Shown here one piece after another: positions 1-7,130 of a stretch of 32,436 nt of DNA; within the stretch, counting starts at the first letter, position 1; every line of letters starts with the position of its first letter. The position numbers were made by a program, and so were the translations under genes. The notes below the pieces were generated by a model, which worked only from the letters and a program-made list of their open reading frames with translations, had not been told where the DNA came from and searched no databases. Source of the DNA: an uncultured Collinsella sp. (GTDB lineage Bacteria > Actinomycetota > Coriobacteriia > Coriobacteriales > Coriobacteriaceae). Location: assembly GCA_958349325.1 (NCBI GenBank), contig CATWCP010000010.1, forward strand, positions 1 to 32,436, in the 5' to 3' direction.

Positions 1-71
1 TGCGAACCTCCAGTCCGGACCGCCCCGCGGTCCAACTTTCTGTCCGCACCCCCTTGCGGCTAATCCAGGAA

Positions 72-89
72 CTATTTCACCGCAACTTA
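72..89 (+). repeat. Half copy of a dispersed palindromic repeat
   Basis: These 18 bases are identical to the right end of the 71-bp palindrome at 23625-23695 (positions 23679-23696 except for the final base context). The partner arm is not present here, so it looks like a truncated copy. The surrounding 1-123 holds two further small hairpins (17-23 pairs with 27-33, and 43-47 with 53-57) and no convincing gene. Confidence 0.6.
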
Positions 90-123
90 GGAGGGGATGT
101 GGGGTCCCTGACATGTATATGAA

Positions 124-157
124 AACGGCTCTGGCACCAAATAGAGCCAAAGCCGTT
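124..157 (-). terminator. Terminator after the tRNA pair
   Basis: Positions 146-157 pair with 124-135 as a 12-bp stem. The single non-Watson-Crick pair is G-U only when read as minus-strand RNA, which points to that strand. A short T-rich stretch follows. It lies 13 bases beyond the encoded CCA end of tRNA-Gly. Confidence 0.6.
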
Positions 158-169
158 AAAACTATCTTA

Positions 170-243
170 TGGAGCGGGCGACGGGAATCGAACCCGCGTC
201 ATCAGCTTGGAAGGCTGGGGTTCTACCATTGAACTACGCCCGC
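170..243 (-). tRNA. tRNA-Gly(UCC)
   Basis: The minus strand folds into a full cloverleaf. The acceptor stem GCGGGCG/CGCCCGC is followed by discriminator T and an encoded CCA. The T arm contains GGTTCGATTCC, and the anticodon loop CTTCCAA gives anticodon UCC, reading GGA/GGG glycine codons. It sits 6 bases after tRNA-Pro and shares its promoter. Confidence 0.95.
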
Positions 244-249
244 AAGATA

Positions 250-326
250 TGGTCGGGACGACAGGATTTGAACCTGCGACATCCTGCTCCCAAAGCAGGC
301 GCGCTACCAAACTGCGCCACGTCCCG
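250..326 (-). tRNA. tRNA-Pro(UGG)
   Basis: The minus strand folds into a cloverleaf with acceptor stem CGGGACG/CGTCCCG, discriminator A and an encoded CCA. The T arm contains GGTTCAAATCC. The anticodon loop TTTGGGA gives anticodon UGG for proline. It is the first gene of a two-tRNA transcript with tRNA-Gly. Confidence 0.95.
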
Positions 327-377
327 AAGGTGTTGAGCAGCTAAGGTCTAAACCTTGCGTGTCCCAAAGCGAAGGAA

Positions 378-406
378 ATTATAGGGGAGACTCCCCGCCT
401 GTGCAA
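378..406 (-). promoter_or_regulatory. Promoter of the tRNA pair
   Basis: On the minus strand a -35 box TTGCAC (401-406) and a perfect -10 box TATAAT (378-383) are separated by exactly 17 bases. The spacer contains the palindrome GGGGAGTCTCCCC (385-397). That palindrome could also act as a hairpin at the end of the upstream brnQ transcript, whose stop is at 418. Confidence 0.75.
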
Positions 407-417
407 GCATTGATGCC

Positions 418-1776
418 TTAGCTCCTCGAATGTGCAACAAAACGACTATGGAGCAGGCCGATCACAAAGGCAACCACGGCAACCGGCGCCCACGCGGCAC
501 CGATATCCGCCAGCGGCAGCACATCAAACGGCAGCCACGCGCCCGCAAAGAACGCATCGCGGACCGAGGTGATCACACTCTGCACGGCGACCACGCCGCC
601 GACCCACACCCACACCTGCGGACGCGCGTCGCAAAAACCGTGTACCAAACCCATCAGCACCAGCACGATGGCGACGGGATACAAGGCGTTGAGCATGGGC
701 ACCGAGAACATAAGGATCACGTCGAGGCCCACGTTGGAGAGCACGCACGAAAACGCCGCGAACACAAAGGCGAGAATCGCAAAGGGACGGCGCATGGCCT
801 CCTCGGAGGCCTCCGCTCCCCCTTCGGCCACATACGTCTCGCAGAAGTAACGCGAGCAGCAGCTGATGAGGCCGATGCACACGTTCATGCAGGCGAGGAA
901 GAAAATCGCAAATACCACAACCGTGCCGGCAAGGCCAAAGTGCATGGAGGCCGAGCGAGCAAGGATTGCAGCGCCGTTGGTGGCGTCGGGCATCACGGTG
1001 CCGAGCTGCATACCGGCAAGGGCCAAGCCGCAATAGATGATGGCCATGAGCACGCCGGCGATCACACCCGAACGCGAGATCTCGAAGGCCACGCGCCTAT
1101 CGTCGGTAACGCCCAACTCGTGGATGGTCTCGGCGATGATGATGCCGAAGGCGAGCGACGCGAGCAGGTCCATGGTCTGATAGCCAGTCAAAAAGCCCTG
1201 CACGGCGGCGCCTGCATCGTAGGGAGCCTGAGGCGCGGCAGCCGGTCCCAGTGGCGAGACCACGGCGGCACCCACGACCAACACGATGAGCGCAATGAGC
1301 GCGGGGCCCGTAATGCGGCCGAGCACGCGCGTGATGACACCCGGGCGCAGCGTGAGAGCAAACGCGACGACAAAGAAGCCAACGGCAAACACCAGGCGAG
1401 CCGTGCCGAGCGAAACACCCTCGGGCAGCAGCGGCACCAGCATTTCGAACGCCGTAGAGCTTGTGCGCGGAATGGCCAGGCACGGGCCGATGGCCAGATA
1501 GACCGCCGCAACGAAGAATTCGCCAAACTTGGAATGCACGCGCCCAGCCAGCTCGCGGGCCGTGCCGGCGAGCGCGACGGCGATAAATCCCATAACGGGC
1601 AAACCGATAGCGGCAATCAAAAAGCCGATCATGGCAAGCGGCGTAGCCGTGCCGGCCTGAAGTGCCAGCAACGGTGGAATGATGAGGTTACCGGCGCCAA
1701 AGAGCATCGAGAACAGCGCAATGCCGACGGTGACGACATGGTCGGAGCGCAGACCGCGCGGAGCGGATGAGGCCAT
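418..1776 (-). CDS. brnQ: Branched-chain amino acid:cation symporter, BrnQ family
   Basis: This is a membrane carrier of the LIVCS family, which imports leucine, isoleucine and valine with Na+ or H+. The protein has about 452 residues and roughly 12 hydrophobic segments, the usual family size. Diagnostic stretches are LFSMLFGAGNLIIPP near the N-terminus and AIGPCLAIPRTSSTAFEM about residue 95. I choose the ATG at 1776 because AAAGG lies 7 bases upstream; an in-frame GTG six bases earlier (1782) is too close to that site. It is preceded by the strong terminator of the selenium block, so it is probably a separate transcription unit. Its end runs almost into the tRNA promoter, with no separate terminator seen apart from the small palindrome there. 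Confidence 0.9.
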   Translation of the reverse strand: MASSAPRGLRSDHVVTVGIALFSMLFGAGNLIIPPLLALQAGTATPLAMIGFLIAAIGLPVMGFIAVALAGTARELAGRVHSKFGEFFVAAVYLAIGPCLAIPRTSSTAFEMLVPLLPEGVSLGTARLVFAVGFFVVAFALTLRPGVITRVLGRITGPALIALIVLVVGAAVVSPLGPAAAPQAPYDAGAAVQGFLTGYQTMDLLASLAFGIIIAETIHELGVTDDRRVAFEISRSGVIAGVLMAIIYCGLALAGMQLGTVMPDATNGAAILARSASMHFGLAGTVVVFAIFFLACMNVCIGLISCCSRYFCETYVAEGGAEASEEAMRRPFAILAFVFAAFSCVLSNVGLDVILMFSVPMLNALYPVAIVLVLMGLVHGFCDARPQVWVWVGGVVAVQSVITSVRDAFFAGAWLPFDVLPLADIGAAWAPVAVVAFVIGLLHSRFVAHSRS

Positions 1777-1795
1777 AGGCACACCTTTCGGGTCG

Positions 1796-1829
1796 AAACA
1801 AAAACGGGACGGGCAAAAGACCCGTCCCG
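1796..1829 (-). terminator. Rho-independent terminator of the selenium/reductase block
   Basis: On the minus strand CGGGACGGG (1821-1829) pairs with CCCGTCCCG (1805-1813) across a 7-base loop. The T-rich run TTTTTGTTT follows (1796-1804). It lies 15 bases after the stop of the cysteine desulfurase-like gene. Confidence 0.9.
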
Positions 1830-1843
1830 CAAGTATATACGCT

Positions 1844-2983
1844 CTAGCAGGCTAAATCGCGCAAAGCGTCGATCGCGGTGTCGACTTCCTCGTCCGTGTT
1901 GAAATACCCAAACGAGAAGCGAACCACGCCTTGGCGCTCGGTCCCGAGCGCGCGGTGCATGAGCGGAGCGCAATGGGCGCCGGGGCGCGTCGCAATCCCC
2001 CACCCTTGCATGAGCGCGTCCGAAATCTCGGCAGAGTCGATATCGCCCACGTTGAGCGAGACGATCGCCGAGCGCGTCGGTTGGCCAAAGGCACCATAGA
2101 GCTTAATCCCCGGAATCTCGCGCACACCGGCAAGGAAGCGATCCGCCAGTGCTCGCTCGTGTGCCGCAATCGCCTCGACCCCGCCTTGCGCCTCGATAAA
2201 GTCGAGACCGGCAGAAAGTCCCGCGATGCCGTGACCGTTGAGCGTACCCGCCTCAAGGCGCGTGGGCCACTCAAGCGGCTGCAACGCATCGAAGCTGTGC
2301 ACGCCCGTGCCGCCCATGGCCCACGGAGCCACGTCAATGTCCTCCGCCACGGCCAGACCACCGGTGCCTTGGGGTCCCATGAGCCCCTTGTGGCCGGTAA
2401 AGCACACGACGTCGAGCCCCATGGCATCCATGTCAATCTTCGCCGTGCCGGCAGACTGCGAGGTGTCGACGATCGCAAGCGCGCCTGCCGCATGGGCCAT
2501 GGCGGCCACGCGCGCAATGTCGACCTCATTGCCGGTCACATTGGAGGCGTGCGTCACCACCACGGCACGCGTGCCCGGCGTGACCAGCTGCTCGAGCTCG
2601 TCATAATCGAGAACGCCGTCCGCGTCGCAGCCAGCATGCTCAACGGTCACACCCCGCTCCGCCGCCAGGCGGTTGAGCGGACGCAGCACGGAGTTGTGCT
2701 CGAGCACCGTCGTGACCACGCGGTCGCCGGGGCGCACCACGCCACAAATGGCGGTGTTGAGCGCCGCGGTGGAGTTGGGCGTAAAGCACACATGGTCAGC
2801 CCGCGGGCAGCCCAACAGGCGCGCAAGCTTGGCGCGACAGCCGTGGATGGTACGCGCCGCGTCGAGCGCGCCCGACGTCGCACCGCGTCCGGCATTGCCG
2901 AGCGAGCACATCGCCTGCACCACGGCATCGATGACCGTCTGCGGCTTGTGCATGGTCGTCGCTGCGTTATCCAGGTAGATCAT
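1844..2983 (-). CDS. Cysteine desulfurase-like class V aminotransferase of selenium clusters
   Basis: This is a PLP enzyme expected to release sulfur or selenium from cysteine/selenocysteine as a protein-bound persulfide or perselenide. The start MIYLDNAATT is typical of NifS/CsdB-like enzymes. H198-K199 in FTGHKG is the PLP lysine, and the RPGAHCAP loop places the catalytic cysteine at residue 338. Length is 379 residues. ATG 2983 overlaps the upstream stop as ATGA and has GGGAGG 6 bases upstream; a GTG at 2998 lacks a site. The gene order selD-yedF-DUF3343-this enzyme matches the TIGR01977 (EF2568-type) family that travels with orphan selD genes in the selenium-dependent molybdenum hydroxylase literature. 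I infer that it supplies selenium to SelD through YedF and/or the DUF3343 protein. Confidence 0.9.
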   Translation of the reverse strand: MIYLDNAATTMHKPQTVIDAVVQAMCSLGNAGRGATSGALDAARTIHGCRAKLARLLGCPRADHVCFTPNSTAALNTAICGVVRPGDRVVTTVLEHNSVLRPLNRLAAERGVTVEHAGCDADGVLDYDELEQLVTPGTRAVVVTHASNVTGNEVDIARVAAMAHAAGALAIVDTSQSAGTAKIDMDAMGLDVVCFTGHKGLMGPQGTGGLAVAEDIDVAPWAMGGTGVHSFDALQPLEWPTRLEAGTLNGHGIAGLSAGLDFIEAQGGVEAIAAHERALADRFLAGVREIPGIKLYGAFGQPTRSAIVSLNVGDIDSAEISDALMQGWGIATRPGAHCAPLMHRALGTERQGVVRFSFGYFNTDEEVDTAIDALRDLAC

Positions 2984-3231
2984 CGCACGACCTCCCACAT
3001 ATCAATCACGGTATAGCCCTCGGTAGGAACGCCCGCCTCGGCGAGTTCGCCGCGCAGCAGTTCCTCATCGGCAGGCAACGCCTTCCACGCCAGACCGCAG
3101 CCGGCAGCGACCTCCCCGGGCACGGGAATCGTTCGCCCGGGAAGGCCGCGCTCGATGCACAGGGACTCGCAGCCCATGGCGGCCGCCGTGGTGGGAAACG
3201 TGATGACAAGCGCCGGGCGCTTCTCCCTCAT
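2980..3231 (-). CDS. DUF3343 putative Se/S carrier protein
   Basis: This small protein of 83 residues belongs to the DUF3343 family, proposed to carry selenium or sulfur. It is found beside YedF and class V desulfurases. It has the typical TFPTTAAAM stretch followed by cysteines in MGCESLC and a further cysteine in AAGCGLAW, where families of this type show conserved cysteines. I choose ATG 3231, which has GGAG 5 bases upstream, over a TTG at 3246. The stop overlaps the ATG of the downstream desulfurase-like gene, so the two are translationally coupled. No membrane segment is seen, so it is a cytoplasmic protein. Family identity is good; the carrier role is from context. Confidence 0.8.
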   Translation of the reverse strand: MREKRPALVITFPTTAAAMGCESLCIERGLPGRTIPVPGEVAAGCGLAWKALPADEELLRGELAEAGVPTEGYTVIDMWEVVR

Positions 3232-3250
3232 GGCAACTCCAACCAATACG

Positions 3251-3877
3251 CTACGGGCGCACGACGCGCACGGCCTGCTCCATCTTCTCCACGATCACGT
3301 ACATGTTGGTGACCTCGCCCACCGCAAGCTGGTCTTTAATGCCATAGTGGTCGAGGCAGGTACCGCAGGTGAGAATCTCGACACCCTGCTCCGCCAGCCC
3401 CTTCAGGTCATCGAGCACCGGCGAACCCTCGACGGTGAGCTTGGCGCCGCCGTTGTAGAACAGCATGGTCGCGGGCAGCTCCTCCTGCTGCGTCACGGCA
3501 AAGATAAAGGCCTTCATGAGCTTGTGGCCCAGCTCGTCGTCGCCACGGCCCATGCAATCGGTATAGACGGAAATGACGAGTTTGCCCTTGCCGGCGCTGG
3601 CATCACAAAAGGCAGCGCCATCCTGCTCGGGATCGGCCACGGCAACGGCGCCAGAGGTCGCCACGGTCACGTGCCACTCGGCATCAGAAACCTTCTCGAC
3701 CGAGGCCGTGCAGCCCTTCTCCTGCGCCATCTTGGAGATGTTCTTGACGGCGGTCTCGTTATCGACCGAGGTCACGACGGCGCCCTCGCCATCAAGCTGT
3801 TTGAGTGCCTTAAGCGTCTTGACGACGGGCAGCGGGCAGGCATCGCCCATGGCATTGACTTCAATTTTGGTAGACAT
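3251..3877 (-). CDS. yedF: Selenium metabolism protein YedF (TusA-like plus DsrE-like domains)
   Basis: The N-terminal 75 residues are a TusA/SirA sulfur-carrier domain with the CPxP motif at DACPLPVVK (Cys14). A DsrE-like C-terminal domain follows, with cysteines in ILTCGTCLDHYG. Length is 208 residues, normal for the TIGR03527 selenium-associated family. The start at ATG 3877 has AAAGGA 7 bases upstream; the longer reading frame to 3916 has no site. The gene sits 57 bases after selD and 19 bases before the DUF3343 gene. By family precedent it should relay persulfide/perselenide between the desulfurase and SelD. The family has been described mainly in genomes with selD. Confidence 0.88.
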   Translation of the reverse strand: MSTKIEVNAMGDACPLPVVKTLKALKQLDGEGAVVTSVDNETAVKNISKMAQEKGCTASVEKVSDAEWHVTVATSGAVAVADPEQDGAAFCDASAGKGKLVISVYTDCMGRGDDELGHKLMKAFIFAVTQQEELPATMLFYNGGAKLTVEGSPVLDDLKGLAEQGVEILTCGTCLDHYGIKDQLAVGEVTNMYVIVEKMEQAVRVVRP

Positions 3878-3934
3878 AGTTTTTCCTTTCGAATAAATCG
3901 TTTTAGAACGGTACATAGCTCAATAAACGTGTCG

Positions 3935-4984
3935 TTAACGGACAACGCGGACGGCAGTACCGCCCGGCTCCGCCTTGCACACGCGCCCGACAACGGCCGC
4001 GATGCGTCCCCCGGCATGTAGACGGCGCGCAAGCTCATCCACATCGGAAGCAGGCGCCGCGATGAGTAGGCCGCCCGAGGTCTGCGGATCGTACAGCGCA
4101 TCCAGCATGCCCGGCTCCAGGTCCTCGTCGGCAGCCACGCGCGGGCCAAAGAAGTCCTGGTTGCGGTAGGAGCCCGCGGGGATAATGCCCAGACGCGCCA
4201 TGTCGAGCACCTGGTCAAAGAGCGGCACCGCCCCCGACGCAAGCTCAATCTGCACGCCCGAGCCCTCGGCCATCTCGCACGCATGCCCGATCAGGCCAAA
4301 GCCCGTAATGTCGGTGCAACCGTGAAGCTCGAGTCCCTCGGCCAGACGGATCGGGGCCCCGTTGAGGGTGCGCATCGAGTCAAACATGGCTGCAGCCTCG
4401 TCCTGCTCGATGAGCTCGCCCTTAATGGCCGTGGTGATGATGCCCGAGCCAACCGCCTTGGTCAGCAGCAACGCATCGCCCACGCGCGCGCCGCTGTTGG
4501 CGAGCATACGGTCAAGCGCGACAAACCCGCTCACGGACAGGCCGTACTTGGGCTCGTCGTCGTTGATGGTGTGGCCGCCCGCGATGGAGCAGCCGGCCTC
4601 GACGCACTTGTCGGCGCCGCCCGCCAGAATTTCGCCGGCAACCTCAACGCCCAAGCAGCTCGGGATGCACAGCAGGTTCATGGCATGGCTCGGCCGCCCG
4701 CCCATAGCGTAGATATCCGACAGCGAGTTGGCCGCGGCGATCTGGCCAAACAGAAACGGGTCATCGACCATCGGCGGGAAGAAGTCGATGGACTGCACGA
4801 GGCCCAGGTTATCGCCAACGCGAAAGACGCTCGCATCGTCGGAGGTATCGAACCCCACGAGCAGGTTGTCGTTATGCACATTGGGCAAGTCGCCCAGGAC
4901 CTGGGCGAGGGCTCCGGGAGCCAACTTAGCGGCTCAACCGCTCGCGGCCGTCATGGACGTGAGTCTCACGGTTTCTTTAGCCAT
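3935..4984 (-). CDS. selD: Selenophosphate synthase SelD, a selenoprotein with in-frame TGA
   Basis: SelD makes selenophosphate from selenide and ATP. The frame opens at ATG 4984 with GGAAGGGGG 5 bases upstream and reads MAKETVRLTSMTAASG, then TGA at 4934-4936, then AAKLAPG onward. Aligned to E. coli SelD (RLTQYSHGAGCGCK), the TGA falls exactly on catalytic Cys17, and essential Lys20 is kept as Lys20. Downstream are SDDASVF, SIDFFPPMVDDPF, the glycine-rich SIAGGHTI, DITGFGLIGH and DPQTSGGLL, all standard. Total length is 349 residues including selenocysteine; E. coli SelD has 347. Without readthrough the protein would lose both catalytic residues. The start overlaps the last 8 bases of the glycosyltransferase gene. 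Functional decoding requires selA, selB and selC elsewhere in the genome; none is in this window. Confidence 0.93.
4890..4922 (-). promoter_or_regulatory. Candidate bacterial SECIS hairpins after the selD TGA
   Basis: Two hairpins start within 45 bases of the TGA. The first, 4922-4910, is GGCU/AGCC with loop CCCGG, placing the GG 19-20 bases after the codon, similar to E. coli fdhF. The second, 4908-4890, has an 8-bp stem and apical sequence AGGUC, the same core as fdhF, but 14 bases further away. Which is used cannot be decided by eye. Confidence 0.5.
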
Positions 4985-6194
4985 ACGAACCCCCTTCCAA
5001 CAAATCAACGACTTTAAGTATACGCCCCAGGCACGCTTCCCAAGAGACCGCCGACGGCTCGAACGTCGAAGGCGGCGCCGCAAGCGCCTGCGCGATAGCA
5101 TCTGCCAGCGCGCGCTCAAACAAAGGAAGGTCGGCCGCCACGGGCGTGTCGACATCCGTCATACGCGGCGGCGCCACCCACGTCACGGGAGCACCGGGAA
5201 GCATCGCCTCCATCCAGGGACGAACGCCGGGCAAATCGGTCGCCACAACTTTGCAGCCGCACGCGAGGGCCTCAATCGTCACGAGCGGCAGACCCTCGTA
5301 AAACGAAGGCAGCACGAAGACGTCTGAACTGCGGTAGGCACGCACGAGCCCAACGCTATCCAGGCGCCCCGCCAGCGTCACCGGCACATCCGAGGCCGCG
5401 GTCAAGCGCTCGATACGCGCATACTCGGCATCGTCCCCGCGGCCGCCAACAAGTACCAAGCCAGATGGGCGGGCATCATCGTCAATCGGCAATGACACGG
5501 CACGAACCAGCGACTCGACGCCCTTTTTAAAGCAAATCTTGCCCACGTACACAAGCGATCCCGGCTGCCTTGCCACGTTTGCGTCGCGGCAGAAGACGCG
5601 ATGGTCGTAGCCCGTCCCAATCACGTGGATGCGATCGGCATCGACGCCGCACACCAGGCCAATCTGTTCAGCCTGCTCAGCATGGAGCGCAAAGACGGCA
5701 TCGAGCCGACGAACCGCACTTACGATGCGATCGCGCTCGAGCGTATGCGAACGCAGCTGGCGCAGGTCGGTCGAATGGCACACGGCAACAACCGGCACGC
5801 CCCGGACGCACTCGCGCGCCAATGCGGTCACCAGATACAGGTGATGGCAGAGCACCAGATCGGGCCGAAACTCAGCCACCGCCCGATCGATTGCTGCAGC
5901 AAATGCCCGCTCAAATGCCTTGAGCATCGAAGGCGTCAGGTCACGATAGCGTGTAGAGGGATAGGGCATGACATCGGACATACCGCAGATGGGGAACGGC
6001 AGCTCAGGGGTATCGAAGTCGACGGTATAGATGGGTACGCCCGCCGGGATGTCGCCCTGCGTGTCGCCCGGGGCGGCGCCGCAGAGGACGGCGGGCTCGC
6101 ACCCGACTGCCAGCTGGGAGCGCACGAGCGCCGAAAGATACGTGCCGCTGCCTGTGCTGTCGGGCTTTTGGGCCGAGATGTTGAGGATACGCAT
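4977..6194 (-). CDS. GT4-type glycosyltransferase inside the selenium block
   Basis: This 405-residue GT-B fold enzyme has an N-terminal donor-free half starting MRILNISAQKPDSTGSGTYL and a C-terminal GT1/GT4 half. The second half shows VYVGKICFKKGVESLV, VPVTLAGRL and the nucleotide-sugar motif SFYEGLPLVTIEALACG with a conserved glutamate. No transmembrane helix is seen. It starts 12 bases after the activator gene (AAGGGG, 8-base spacing), and its last codons overlap the selD start, so it is tightly coupled to SelD. Known precedent for a glycosyltransferase working with a SelD homologue is SenB/SenC of selenoneine synthesis. This protein looks like an ordinary long GT4 and has no visible special similarity to SenB, so a selenosugar role is only a hypothesis. 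Acceptor and donor are unknown. Confidence 0.85.
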   Translation of the reverse strand: MRILNISAQKPDSTGSGTYLSALVRSQLAVGCEPAVLCGAAPGDTQGDIPAGVPIYTVDFDTPELPFPICGMSDVMPYPSTRYRDLTPSMLKAFERAFAAAIDRAVAEFRPDLVLCHHLYLVTALARECVRGVPVVAVCHSTDLRQLRSHTLERDRIVSAVRRLDAVFALHAEQAEQIGLVCGVDADRIHVIGTGYDHRVFCRDANVARQPGSLVYVGKICFKKGVESLVRAVSLPIDDDARPSGLVLVGGRGDDAEYARIERLTAASDVPVTLAGRLDSVGLVRAYRSSDVFVLPSFYEGLPLVTIEALACGCKVVATDLPGVRPWMEAMLPGAPVTWVAPPRMTDVDTPVAADLPLFERALADAIAQALAAPPSTFEPSAVSWEACLGRILKVVDLLEGGSYG

Positions 6195-6206
6195 CGACAG
6201 GGCCCC

Positions 6207-6971
6207 TTAAACCAGCGCCCGCGCGCGGACGGCAGCACCGATGGCCCCAGCAAAGCGAGCCTGAGGCGAGGTGGTCACGGGTGCGCCCAAAAGCTCGCCC
6301 AGACGCTCCACAACGTAGGCGTTCTCGCAGAGGCCACCGGTCAGGTAGTACGGGGCGCCCGCCGCCTGCCCGGCCATGGTCGCCACGCGCGAAACCACGC
6401 TATCGATCACGCCACGCGCAATGTTCTCGCGCGGCTCACCGCGACCAATCAGGCTGATGACCTCACTTTCGGCAAAGACCGTGCACATGCTGGATATCTT
6501 GGTGGGCTCGCCGGAACGCGCCAGGTCGGCCATCTGCTGCTGGGAAATGCCTAGGCGGTCGGCCATGATCTCCAAAAAGCGCCCCGTGCCGGCGGCGCAC
6601 TTGTCGTTCATGGCAAACTTGGCCACGCGGCCACTTTTAAGCTGAATGACCTTAGTGTCCTGACCGCCCACGTCGATCACCGTGCCGTGATCGCCGAACA
6701 GGCGCATGGCACCGGTGCCGTGGCAGGTGATCTCGGTCACGACCTTGTGCGCATAGGGCACGGCGACACGACCGTAGCCGGTCGCGATCACGCGCACGTC
6801 GTCGGCAGCCACGTCATAGCCAGCCGCGGCAAGCTCGCCGCGCAGACGCTCGGCCGCATCGACCGAGGAGAACCCGGTTGGCTGCACGCACGTCCACGCC
6901 ACCGAACCCTCCCCATCGACCACAGCAGCCTTAGCCGCCGTAGACCCGATATCGATCCCAATCCCTATCAT
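6207..6971 (-). CDS. ATP-dependent [4Fe-4S] activator (HgdC/YjiL-type) for a double-cubane reductase
   Basis: This homodimeric ASKHA-fold ATPase donates low-potential electrons to a 2-hydroxyacyl-CoA dehydratase or double-cubane protein, using ATP hydrolysis. The phosphate-binding motif GIDIGSTAAKA lies at the N-terminus. DVGGQDTKVI is the second ATP motif. The cluster cysteines are Cys125 in KCAAGTGRF and Cys163 in SSMCTVFAESE, one from each subunit. Length is 254 residues, near the 260 of Acidaminococcus HgdC. The start at ATG 6971 has GGGAGAGAG upstream. It is the only activator in the window, so it probably serves both reductase paralogues. A hairpin element (7021-7130) separates it from reductase 1. 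Confidence 0.93.
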   Translation of the reverse strand: MIGIGIDIGSTAAKAAVVDGEGSVAWTCVQPTGFSSVDAAERLRGELAAAGYDVAADDVRVIATGYGRVAVPYAHKVVTEITCHGTGAMRLFGDHGTVIDVGGQDTKVIQLKSGRVAKFAMNDKCAAGTGRFLEIMADRLGISQQQMADLARSGEPTKISSMCTVFAESEVISLIGRGEPRENIARGVIDSVVSRVATMAGQAAGAPYYLTGGLCENAYVVERLGELLGAPVTTSPQARFAGAIGAAVRARALV

Positions 6972-7020
6972 GGCTCTCTCCCAATCTAAACATCAAAGGT
7001 AGCGGCGCGTTCAGGCGCCT

Positions 7021-7130
7021 TAGCTCTAGGTTTCTCAGGTACCGGAGATTGCCCCGAAAGAGGAGCGCAGCGTACTATGGGTACGCAAGCGACGGTTTGA
7101 GGAGCAAGATCCGGTGCCTGAGGAAGCTAC
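7021..7130 (+). repeat. Long hairpin element, copy 1
   Basis: Positions 7031-7046 pair with 7110-7125 over 16 bp; the two deviations from perfect complementarity are G-U type. An extra TAGCT/AGCTA pair lies outside (7021-7025 with 7125-7129). Inside are GAAAGAGGAG (7056-7065) and a 6-bp hairpin GCGTAC/GTACGC (7070-7075 with 7081-7086) with loop TATGG. It shares this core with the elements at 29131, 29238 and 32305. It abuts the stop of reductase 1 and lies in the intergenic gap before the activator gene. The strand given is the one carrying GAAAGAGGAG; the genes around it run on the minus strand. Confidence 0.7.

Noticed and set aside
430..1770. 446-codon open frame on the plus strand opposite brnQ
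   Set aside because: It is rich in Arg, His and Gln in low-complexity fashion, has no family motif or ribosome binding site, and lies fully antisense to a clear BrnQ protein. It is a by-product of high GC codon usage.
3935..4924. SelD starting at the internal TTG near 4924
   Set aside because: This would remove the catalytic position 17 and Lys20, and has no ribosome binding site, while the ATG at 4984 has a strong one and restores the complete protein through the TGA.
4934..5155. A 73-codon minus-strand frame ending at TGA 4934
   Set aside because: Its last 16 codons are the true N-terminus of SelD; the part upstream of ATG 4984 only shadows the glycosyltransferase in another frame. It is not a separate gene.
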